Positions 36,262 through 47,168 of a stretch of DNA of 64,000 nt are shown here, one piece after another. Where the stretch lies: positions 8,494,001-8,558,000 of the forward strand of contig OZ176053.1 in assembly GCA_964247055.1 (NCBI GenBank). The letters run 5' to 3'. Made by a program: the position numbers and the translations under genes. The DNA is from Paragordius varius. Its lineage: Eukaryota; Nematomorpha. The notes beneath the pieces are model-generated. The model made no database searches. It was not told the origin of the DNA and saw only the letters and a program-made list of their open reading frames with translations. Numbering within the stretch: position 1 is the first letter of the stretch; each line of letters begins with the position of its first letter.

Positions 36262-37533
36262 CACTGTGTGCAAAAAAATTTTTAACGAATTTTTTTTGAT
36301 AGCTTATGACCAGCGTATTCATTTTCCGCAAAAATTTTTATTTGTTGACAACCTAGTTTTTGAAATATTGAGAGAAAATCAAAATCGGGCAAAAAGTGAA
36401 AATTAAGGAAAAATAATGATAATTCAAAAAATAATAATAAAATTTGAAATATTATGGTTTATTATCATTTTAGGAGATATTTTCAATATATAAATAGCCT
36501 CAAATCATATAGTTTGTGTTTCTATAAAATTTGAGGTCAAAAGATGGCGTTTTTCTTTTGTCACATTTAAAAGACAAAATAAATTTAATGAATCTATATT
36601 AAAATAATTTTTTTTAATTATTTACTACCTAAATTCACTATTAAAATCTTAACATTCACATTTTATTCAGTAAAATAAACTTCTATATCAAAATAAACCA
36701 AAAATATTGTTTTTTATTTTTGCATTTTTTTGTCATCTGGTTTATGAGTGTATAAAAAATTTGTACTGTTTTATTTTGGATTCTCACATGATAAGGAATT
36801 ATTGAGTATATTTTATCCAAAAAGGATTTAAAAGTAGTGGAATATCAACCAAAAAATCCTTACAATTTCCTCTAACAAGTCTGTTTATCACAAATTAATA
36901 TTTGTATTGGGATTTGTACAGATTGTTGGTTGATATTCCACTAATTTTCAGTCCCATTTGCAAAAATTATATACTTTATAATTCCTAATCATGTAAGAAT
37001 CCAAAATAAAACAGAATAAATTTTTTATACACTCATAAACCAGATGACAAAAAAATGCAAAAATAAAAAACAACATTTTTGGTTTATTTTGATATAGTTT
37101 ATTTTACTGAATAAAATATGAATGTTAAGATTTTAATAGTGAATTTAGGTAATAAATAATTAAAAAAAATTATTTTAATATATTTCATAAAATTTATTTT
37201 GTGTTTTAAGTGTGACAAAAGAAAAACGCCATCTTTTGACCTGAAATTTTATAGAAACACAAACTATATGATTTTAGCCTATTTATATATTGAAAATATC
37301 AAATGATAATAAACTATAATATTTAAAATTTTATCATTATTTTTTGAATTATCCTTAATTATCCTTAAGTAATTTTCAATTTTTGCCCCATTTCGATTTT
37401 CTCTTAATATTTCAAAAACTAGGTTGTCAACAAATAAAAATTTTTGCGGCAAATGAAAACACTGGTCATAAGCTATCTCATGAAAAAAAATTTTTTCGCT
37501 AAATCAAAATGACCCTCTTTTTTACACACAGTG
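36262..37533. mobile_element. 1.27-kb near-perfect palindromic MITE
   Basis: The two halves are inverted copies over about 630 bp with only scattered mismatches, meeting at a short loop near 36870-36925 (GTGGAATATCAACCAA...TTGGTTGATATTCCAC). The ends are CACTGTGTGCAAAAAA and TTTTTTACACACAGTG, each abutting (TA)n, consistent with TA target-site use by a Tc1/mariner-type transposase. No coding capacity is seen. Low arm divergence implies a fairly recent copy or ongoing arm homogenisation. Confidence 0.88.
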
Positions 37534-39064
37534 TATATATATACATTTACTTCCCACTTTGCAATAATAAATAAAGAGTTATATTCAAACAAATGAAGGT
37601 TTAAAAAATATGGTTATCTTTTGAAAATAGATATTTGCCTTAGTATTTTTACGTATTGTCCGTATGATTTCAATTGTTACTGTATTAAATTTTTAAATGT
37701 GAAACGGAAACAGGTGTTTGTTAAACCTAACGCAAATGCCGTTGGTCGATGACAATTTTGTTATAAGCTAGATTATGACATTAAATTAGTTATATTAAAA
37801 AAATACGATTGAAAATAAATTTTAACTTTTGTTGAAGCGTATTCATCTTATAATTAAAATTAAAGCGAGGTGGAATTATAAAAGCACTCTATAATTAGTG
37901 TTCGCATAAAATTCGATGCTGCTAAAGTTCACTATCACTTCATTTAATATAAAGTTAATTTCTTTTTCATTAAAATATATAGAGAAGTGTTTACCGTAGC
38001 CCTACGTTTGACTTAGTATAAACGATAAGTAGTGAATAAATAAAATATCCTCAAAACTGAGAAAATAGAAAAAATTCAAACATATTTAAATAAAAAATCT
38101 CTAATTGCATAATTTCGCATTCATGCATATCATTAGGCAAACCTCATATCGAAACCGCCCCTTTATCAAGTTATTTTTTAATATATTGGGATACACTCCA
38201 CGAACAGAGTACTAATCCAAGAGCCATAATTAAGATACCTGAATCTGAGTTATAAAAGGAATATAGCATAAGTATAAGCGGATTTTCGATATGTTGACGA
38301 TGTTTTTATTTTAACGAGTATTTTATTTAGGATGGAGTCCTAGCCAGCGGCAAATTAACACTTAATGTGTTTATGATAGTTTTCTATCTCAGTGTGATTT
38401 TAACTAAAAAAAGTTGGATTATCTATGAGCCACATTTATAATATGGTTTTATGACTTATTATCATAAAAAATATTAAAAAAAATGTGAAGTTAAAAATCA
38501 TCTTTTTAAACTTTAAGCCCCAAAAATTTTTTTGGAATTTTTTTATATACTTAATAAAAAGTTTAAAAAGTGATCAACAATAATCCATACCTTTATAAGT
38601 AAAATAAATAGGATTATTAGCACACTCATATATGCCCCTATATGTAAACCAAATAATTGATCCAAATCCTTTTTCGGACATTCAGTTATTTTGTAAAAAT
38701 ACATAAAAGATAGAGTAATCCAAAAAATGGATGCTTGCGCCTTTGTAAAATATTAAAAAATCCTTCATTTAAATGAATTTTTCGTTTTATGCCTTACGAA
38801 TTATTTAAAAAACATTTGTGCTTATCGCACCTTATAAATTCGCTCATTATGCTAAAAAAGTGCCTCATGCCAAAAAATTTATAAAAAGCATATATTATAT
38901 TTTATTCAAATGTGGCCTCTGAAAGTTTAAAACATCAGACCCCTCTAAAATCAGCTTGTTTTATTGAAATGAATTCAAAAATGCCGAGAGAAACGATTTT
39001 AATATATGTTATAATATGATATCAAAAAATATTATTGTGGAAAAAAATGTATAATTTGATCAAA

Positions 39065-41690
39065 AATTTATTTTTTGGTAATAGATTGTTGAAGCATATT
39101 TCATGGTATTTTGGGTTGGTTTATGTACGAATTCCAAACTTTTTCTATTTTTGATGTTGCATATTTCTGACTTAAAATTTTGATATCAAAAATTGTTTGA
39201 TTAAAAAGTAGATTTTTACAAACATATTATATAACTTAAATTTGAGGACGGGGATTTTAATTATAATTCTGAGTTTGTTTAGATTTAATTACACACAAAA
39301 AAAGTATCTTTAATTTTCTTGTAGGGTAAGTTACGAATCTTTTAAGAAAAATATTTAATTCGTGTTAATTGCTCAACATCAAAAAATCGTAAAATTTTAT
39401 CACATTATGCTAAATATGTTTTTAGGTCAAAGGTAACCGTTTCGGTCCATGAATATCAATAAATTTTAGTGTGGCGTACGAAAATCTCAAATTTTGGGCA
39501 TATAAAAACAGGCTAATTTATTTAAAATATTGCAAAAAGCCACAGGTTGCATGTTATAATATTAGCTAGATTAAGACATTTAAAACGTTGAAAAAACGCA
39601 CACTTTATTTATATAATTATCAAAATTTTGGTGCTGAAGCATGGTGGAGACGGTAGATAAACGGTTTATATAAAATAAGGATGATAATTTTAATTCAACG
39701 GTTCATTTGCTTTCGAATTTGGGTGAATATTGTAAAAAAACACGTTTTTAACATAAATTGGTTGATGAATGAATATTTTAATCCAAATTAGGGGCATGGA
39801 AATGTTTAGCATCATTGAATAATAATATAGGAAAAGGGTTTTTATAATATCTTAAAGCGTTTTTAAACCGTTTCCACTATGACTTAAAAAAGTATGAAGT
39901 ACGTTCAACAAAATTATGCTAAAAATTAAATTTTGAAAAAATGCCGAAACATCTAGTATGATTAGAAAACGTGAATAATTAAATTTAAAAAGCTTTAAGG
40001 CTGCCTTTTACAAGTAAAAATTGATGTAATATTGATTTTATTATCAGTTGTTTTCCGATCGTGTTTTGGATTTCCCAATTATATACTTTAGAATACACAT
40101 TTTGTAAAAAATATAAGCTTTTTGTGATCATTAACACCTAAATTAATTTTCAAAAACTATTTTCTTTACAAGATTGAGCTTGGGATAGAAAAATACACAA
40201 TATGTCATCGTAGACAAAAAAGTGAAAAGGTCATGAAGTGTTAAAAATATTTTTTGATATCAAAATTTATCGTATATATTTTTTTTATCGCGCAATCCCG
40301 GCATTTTTGGGTTTGTTTTAAAAAAATTAGCTCATTTAGATAAGGTTTGGGACTTTCGGAGCCCACGATCTAAAAGTCAAGTTTTTTGAATATATTATTT
40401 TGCATTTAATATGTATTATGAATATTTAAGCTTTTTGGAAATAAGCCTCTAGTTTTCACCAATATTTTATAAAATGGATTTTCTGATATTAATCAATTAC
40501 TAAAAAATGATAATAACTTGCTTATATCACTTGTAATGGCATTAACTAAAAGCACTATGATAATCCTGATACATTTTCTTATCAGAAATAATTACATTAT
40601 ATACCCCCGTTTGGATGCTTTGAATATAAATATTGTTTTTATAATATCATAAAGTGTTATAACCGGTTCGCATGTCTCAGAATACTATAAAATAGAATAT
40701 ATTTATTAAAAGAATCTTTTTTATGGAAAACATTTTTATGTCAAAAATAGCATATATAATAAATTAAAATCACGCAATATCATCAATTTTGCCTTTATAT
40801 TTATTTCTAAACCTATTTTAAACTAAAAAAATTAATGAATTTAGGAACTCACCTTTTTTTAATAAATATTGATTTGCTTTTTATATATTATCATTTTAAT
40901 AATAACTTTGCGATGAAGCATTTAATTCCAGAAAAATATTAGTTCGCAATGTGCTAATTTTAAATATTTTAATAGGGATCAACTTATTAACTCTCTTAAT
41001 TTACTCAATAAACTAATGTGACCAAATATTTTGAACTTTGACGCAGTACAAAATTAAAACATATTTTGCCTGTTTTTACACCATCGGTGTGGTATATTAA
41101 ACAGTTTCCACAAAAAATATCAAGATGAAATATCTATATTCTGATAGGAAAATAGGATTATTGTTGTTGTTGTTGGTTTAAATTTTTATAATCCCAAATT
41201 TTTTGGCATTTTTAAAATGGACTGTTCTCAAATTAATTCAAAAATTCCGACCTTGTGCAATAATTTTAAATATATGCTAAATTTTGACATCGACTAAATA
41301 TATTTTTAAAAAAATGCATCTTTTAATTAATGTATAGCAATATTTTGTTGAAGCGTACTTCATACTATTTTGATGAAGGAAACGATATAAATGGTTGAGA
41401 TTATACCATTTGTATATAAAAATGCGATAATGCTAAACAATTTTTTCATTGAGAATTTTGATTAAAATATTCGTGCGTTTTCAAATATATGTTAAATAAA
41501 AATTGTGTCTTTTACAAAAATTCACCAATTGCAAGCAAACATACCTTAAAAATGAAATTCTGAATGTTCAACATCACCGAATTATTTAGAAAATTATATC
41601 TTAAAGCGTTATACCGTTTCCATCATGCTTCAAAATCGTTAAAAGTACGTTTCAACAAAATATCTCAAATTTGATTATGCAAATGAAAAC
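39065..41690. repeat. Cluster of about 350-bp hairpin-ended MITE copies
   Basis: Units at about 39065-39455, 39615-39950 and 41335-41690 each begin with a TTGTTGAAGC.TA.TTCAT.-type end. Each finishes with an inverted TTTAAACCGTTTCCA.CATG...ACGTT.CAACAAAAT end. An extra right-end piece lies near 40630-40690. Internal blocks (AACATCA..GAAT.ATT) are shared. All copies are diverged, implying an old local burst or tandem spread. Confidence 0.6.
40000..40480. repeat. Diverged repeat related to 6750-7100
   Basis: It shares ordered blocks with 6750-7100, most clearly GACAAAAAAGTGAAAAGGT (near 40206) and GGAAATAAGCCTCTAG (near 40437). The class is unknown. Confidence 0.4.
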
Positions 41691-42737
41691 TAAAAATAAT
41701 TAATGTTTTGGAAAAAAATTAAGTAATATCATACCCCTCACCAAATGATTATAAAAAATGTAAAAACTTTTACTAATACGAAAAAAGGTTATTTCGAAAT
41801 CATATGCCATATATAATAAATTTTAAAAATTAGTTACCGGATTAACAATTTTTATATAATTTTCCGGATAATAATTATAACAAAAAATAAACTTTCTAAA
41901 CTGATCAAAATTTATTAAAATATCATAAATTAATTATTTTAATTTTAAATTTTGAGGCACCTCTTTTTGTGGAAGCCCTGAGTGAAAGAGCCATTAGCCT
42001 GAATCTTACCCTGGAGTCCAAGATTTATAGTTTCGCCACTGCGCGAAAGGCTGAATCATAAGCGGTTAGACCGAATCAAAATCCTATTTTATGTATAATT
42101 CAAGCACAAAATATATTAACCAATTAAAAATAGGCCAATCTTAGTTTTTTACCCTTAAATGAACCATTTCTTTATAAAATATTAAATTATAAAATAATTT
42201 TTTTGATAAAGACAATTAATATATATTTATTTAAAATTAATTTTTTGCTTAATTTTAAAAGAGTAAAAAAATGGGCGCAGTACAGTCGCAGTTTTTTTCA
42301 TAAAATCCAGTACTGTACTGCAAAAAACAGCTTATCTGATCACATTACAATAAACCCACCGTACATCATACTTATTAATTTATTTATCATAAAATATCAT
42401 TCATTTTGTCTGCAATATGCATAGGCGGTAATATGGCCATTTTTTATATAGGCTAGGCAGCACAACAATATACGAATCTTAAATAAAATATTTTTCATCA
42501 AAATATAAATATTTTTTTTATATTTATTCCTATCCCCTGATTTTGTGCACTGATTACATAGATTTTCTCCCAAAAATATTAATCTTCTTTTAGCCAAAAT
42601 AGATTGTCAATTTCATAGCAAACTATATGGCAGCTAAAAAATGATTTATATTTTTTGTTCAGCATTACTAAAGTAAAACATATTTTTACTTAAGTTATAA
42701 TTTTTATAAAATTGAAGTCAGATGCTTAACCAAATGT

Positions 42738-43954
42738 ATGAATAAGATGAATTTTATTTGGCTTGTTTTGCCGATCATTGGGATCTTTAGGTTTATATCG
42801 AATCAATGCATCGATATTTCCTCCGATATATCAAAAGTACTATTTTTATTTATGTAGGTGTCATTAAAAATATATGATGTTAAATGGATTCCATTAAACC
42901 AAAGTAATCAGTATATATTTTGCGTAAATATTGATGCTGATACTACCCTGCGGTTTAAATTGGATATGACTTTATTCATTCTTGATGCCACAATGCCCAA
43001 TATTATCTCTTTAAAATATATGAACGAATTTACCAACATAGTGAACTCATCGTTGTCAGTAAAAAAGCATTCTCAATTGCTTTTAGACGATAATTTAGTA
43101 ATCTCATACACCTTTCACCCTGAAGTCCTGGATTCAATACATTTTATTGATGAAATCAATCGAATTGTTTGTGATATTATATTTTTTTACATAAAAAATA
43201 TTTTAAATTACTCAGAATCAATGTCACTCATTGATACTGATACCAACCAAATCGCATCTTTGATTGAAGATAATAATGGATTTTATAGCAACTCTCTCAA
43301 CGAAAATTTTTTACCGCTACGTAATCTAACCACTCGACAACAACCATTGATAAACTTTTCGCTTCAACATGATCCGATCCATTACCAGATTGATAGACGC
43401 ACACAAGTTTTAAGACCTGTGTACGATCCTTCACAAGCTACATTGGATGAAAAAATCACCAACAATTACAATGCAATAAATCCGTCAAAAATTAAGGAAT
43501 TAAGCAGTAATTTTGCCATAAATTTAACTGATGGTATCATGCCTCCTTCTTTACGGAAACCCATAGATCAAATTGATGTGAAAGTTGATAAAGTCTTTAG
43601 ATACCATATACCAGAGGACATTTTTTATGATTATACGGACGGGTATACACCTAACCTACGTTTAGCTCTTTTCACCATAGATAAACAGCCAATTGAGAGT
43701 AGCTATAGGTTTATATATATATATATATATATATATTAAATATTAGCGTATGACTTACCATTGTTTATCTAACTTTTTTATTTCTGCCATAAATGTATGT
43801 GACTAATAATTTGATTATATTGGCTCTATTTTTAAAATCAATAATTTTTTTAACATAATTTTTTTTGATTAAATTTTATATTAAATTTAAATGTAAAAGT
43901 ATTAAATTGTCAATTTGACTCTGACTTTTAACCATATTCTTTCTTTATTAATGA

Positions 43955-43995
<41 letters not shown>

Positions 43996-45675
43996 AGATA
44001 CAATTGGTTACGTTATGATCCCCTTACTCAAAGTTTGTATGGTATACCTCGAAAGAGTGATGTTGGTTTACATGAATTAATATTGGCGGCATATAATAAG
44101 TATGGGAAGGCTGTGTACAATGCATTTACCATTTTGGTCATGAGTCGACCCAAAAATTTTAGATCCCTTAGCGATAAAGGAATAAATCATCGGTTTTGGA
44201 CCGATATTGAATTTAAAAGCGCCAGCAATGAACCTAAAATAGCTAATTTAACTGCGCGACACTCTGATCGCGAAGGAAAGTTTGTCAATAGTATGCCAAA
44301 ACAAGTTGCATTTTTTGAACGTCTTCACAAATATTTCCAGGATCCGGACAGCAGAGCGGTCCAAATGAAAAATTTTACTGGCAGACAACAACCAACCCCA
44401 ACTATTTTGGATGGAATACTCGTGGATGCTATTGAAATGGGTCATTCTGTACGGATCAGTTGGGTGAATGATACACTTTTGAGTCCAAATCATTTACCAC
44501 TCGAAACGTATGCCAAATACTTTGAGGATAATAATAATTTTGTCAATGAATCATCCTCGACAATGGTGGACCCTGATGATACTACCAATAAAAATCTCTT
44601 GAACGTTTGTCCTCGCGAAGAAATTGATCAATTAGCCATTAAACTACTACATGATGACCAAAATTTGCCGAATAAACGATTTAGCAAAGCCCTATCTACC
44701 AATGAGTATCGTGTCAAAGGTGCCGGATATGATTTATATCATGCTTGTGCGACTGGAGAAGACAAAGGTACCTACCTGCCAGGAAAAAAGAAAAAATTGT
44801 GGACCCGACCTGTGTTGAGCCCAAAGTATGGGAAAAATCTATGGCTCACAACTATACTCCCGGCCATTGTTATGGCCATGCTTTTATTGTTGGCTGGGAT
44901 CATAGCTTGTTGCTTATACCGGTAATTAAATTAATGATATTTTTTTGGTGTTTAAAAATTATCTCCTACGCATCTGTTCTCTTTCTTGAAAACATTTTTT
45001 TTCATAGACTTTATAGGTCAAATTTATTTGTTAAGTAGCTAATTTTGTGTTATAGATACAATACTTGGGCTAGTAAGACATTATTTTTAGTGAAATATGG
45101 ATAGATTTTATGTTTTTTATTTCCATTTCCTATATTTTTGTCCTATCTCTTCTCTTTTATTAAATTGTGTGTTAGGCATTTAAATCATTGTTGATTTCAT
45201 AAAATGTGAGTTTTAAACGGTTAAAATTCTGATGCCATATTAAAAATATTTTTTTCTCCTTGTGATATGATCAAACATTATCACGAATCTCATATATTAT
45301 AAATATATATATATATATATATATATTAGACGAACTCATAAACCCCGATTCACAAGCTATGAAGATAAGGCATTATTTCGAAAAGGAGTACCCGTGGTCA
45401 TATACCCCCAAGAATTTGAACAAAACTTTTTACCTTCTACACCGCTAAACAGTGTTAATAAATCGCTTCTTGGTAATCAATCTCCCGAAATTATATATCA
45501 GGATGGTAGTTTTAATAAGAATTCTCCACCACCTCCCCCCTTTCATTCTACCATAACATCTCCACTCCTAATAGATGAAAGTAATGTATTAACAGGGACA
45601 CAACATCGACAAAATATGGCAAACTCCAACAATGGACGAAATAACATTGTTTCAATATCTCACAGCGGTAGATAG
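42738..45675 (+). CDS. DAG1: Dystroglycan (DAG1 orthologue), complete, four exons
   Basis: Dystroglycan is the plasma-membrane receptor linking extracellular matrix to dystrophin/utrophin. Exons are 42738-42836, 42858-43708, 43998-44921 and 45330-45675; phases agree (2220 nt, 739 aa). Residues 1-24 look like a signal peptide. A cadherin-like domain (about 270-365) has VDKVFRYHIPEDIF and QSLYGIPRKSDVGLHELILA, as in the second alpha-dystroglycan domain. A SEA-like region follows, with ISWVNDTL and CPREEIDQLAIKLLHDDQN matching beta-dystroglycan (VEWTNNTL, CPKEQIAGLSRRIAEDDGK). The transmembrane helix is at about 599-624. The tail starts YEDKALFRKGVPVVIYPQE, matching LEDQATFIKKGVPIIF. Oddities: the autoproteolysis Gly-Ser is G465-H466-S467 here, no mucin-like Pro/Thr stretch is seen, and the tail has PPPPP but no PPxY. 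Intron 1 is 21 nt. The start is the upstream in-frame ATG that gives the signal peptide. Confidence 0.93.
43712..43736 (+). repeat. (TA)n just inside the donor of dystroglycan intron 2
   Basis: About 12 TA units begin three bases after the GT of the intron starting at 43709. Read through, they give a spurious Tyr/Ile tail. The partner tract lies just before the acceptor of the same intron. Confidence 0.95.
43958..43992 (+). repeat. (TA)n just before the acceptor of dystroglycan intron 2
   Basis: About 17 TA units end five bases before the first base of exon 3 (43998). They precede a GTTAG acceptor that lacks a normal polypyrimidine tract. Confidence 0.95.
45303..45326 (+). repeat. (TA)n just before the acceptor of dystroglycan intron 3
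   Basis: About 12 TA units end three bases before exon 4 (45330), replacing the usual pyrimidine-rich stretch. The third (TA)n in this gene's introns. Confidence 0.95.
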
Positions 45676-47168
45676 AAACCACGAAACCTCGTTTGATTTT
45701 CTGATATTTAGGCAAAATATTGAAAAAATTTAGTGCATAGCGCTTTGAATTACTTTGTACTTGGTAAAATGTTGAACGGATTAACAAACGCTACCATATT
45801 TAATCCACACACACACCAGTATTTTTTATATCCATATGCATCTTGTTCTTTTTACCGCTACAAATTATTCTGGAATACTGTGCGTTATCATGTTTTTAAA
45901 ACATGCAGCTTAGCATTTTTATGTATGTTCTAATTGCCCTGCTTGAAACCACAATACTTTTTTAATGAAAAAAAAATCTCTATAAAAATTCCTTTGTACT
46001 AATTATCCCCGTGTATCTAATTATTTTTTAACTGATTTTGGTACACTGTTTTTTTAAATTTTTTTTATCCATACGTTCATAATTATACATAAAGTACAAT
46101 GACTTAAATACTCATTTTGTATTGAATATTACTTACGCTTCAGAATAGATGCGATTTGATCAAACTTTCATTTATAGTTTTAATAATGATTATTATTTAA
46201 TCTAAATCTGTAAAAATTGAAATTTTAAATATATTATCCTTTTGTTTTTTGATATTTTTTTTACTTTTTTCAAGTTTGGTCTAATCACGCCCTTTATAAG
46301 ATACATGAAAGTTATAAGATGTTTTTATCTAAATTATTTTATAATTTTTAATCTAAGTGATTAGTGTGCCATTTAAAACCATCATTCTTAATCATATATT
46401 TAAATAAAAACCTTATCAATGCGATAAAAAATTATTTGAATTTTATGTTTTTTTCCCGCAGAAATAAAAAAATATTTTAACTTTCTTTTGTATATTATTT
46501 TGATAAGTATGTATTTATATTTAAGGCGTATTTTGCAACAATATTTATAGAATGTATATTATTTATACATATTGTATTATAAATTAATTTCTCTGTATCT
46601 AATTATTATATATGTATGGGCTTTAGAGATTCTATTGTTAAAAAATATGTATCTTTTAACATATTATATACATTAAATTTCTTATTTTTTTCATTCAAAG
46701 ATGCAATCAATAAATTTCTTTGATTTAATATTTTCTAAACTAATCATCAACAATGCACATATATAACCTTATAAGTTTTATCGATTTTTCAGACACTTGC
46801 GATCAGTAATTCGATTTAGTAAAAGAGTTAATTGGAATGATTGTATGTCAGTTTATTTATTTATTTACACCAAAAATAATGATGTGTGTTATCATAATAA
46901 TTCATCTATAATTTAGAAAAAGGTGATGTGCTCGCCTAATTGATATATCATATATATACTTATGAGTGTATGACTATATATTCAATAAAAATTTCAAGGC
47001 TATAATTTTTGCAATGAGGTTGAATTTATCCATATCTGATTTCATTAGGTAAGGAGAAAGAGGAATGGAGATCGCATAGTTTAATTAATTGATTAGTTAT
47101 TTATCAATATCAAAGTTATACAGTGAAATCTTTCACCCTTTTCCTAGTTTTAAATTTTGAGATATATA
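45676..47168. other. Intergenic spacer between convergent genes
   Basis: No gene was found between the dystroglycan stop codon (plus strand) and the CCP/Ig gene stop codon (minus strand). I searched for an extra dystroglycan exon encoding PPxY and saw none. TTATTTATTTATTTACACC near 46850 resembles the 3' tail of a retroposed repeat but is too short to name. Confidence 0.5.

Larger units (their letters stand above)
35492..37690. mobile_element. Inverted-end element (ACAGTAAAATTTGAAATTAT family) hosting a palindrome
   Basis: The left end TTTACAGTAAAATTTGAAAT followed by TATACGGACAAAACG is matched, inverted, at 37640-37690 (ACGTATTGTCCGTATGATTT then CAATTG.TACTG). The same ends bound the 20130-20385 MITE. 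Removing the nested 1272-bp palindrome leaves about 0.93 kb, which includes a 28-bp tandem duplication (35563-35612) and two G+C-rich repeat units. Confidence 0.5.
37691..42737. other. Intergenic DNA, no gene recognised
   Basis: About 5 kb of A+T-rich DNA with no exon I can defend. The structured content is a cluster of hairpin-ended repeats (39065-41690) and a diverged repeat (40000-40480). The frame at 42203-42424 is not protein-like. Confidence 0.55.

Noticed and set aside
42000-42070. Short G+C-richer stretch resembling a tRNA-derived head
   Set aside because: It has a small hairpin (TTTCGC/GCGAAA) but no convincing A and B boxes or cloverleaf.
43712-43739. Tyr-Ile-Tyr-Ile extension of the dystroglycan frame
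   Set aside because: This is read-through of (TA)n in intron 2. The phase-2 junction 43708/43998 restores the conserved cadherin-like domain.
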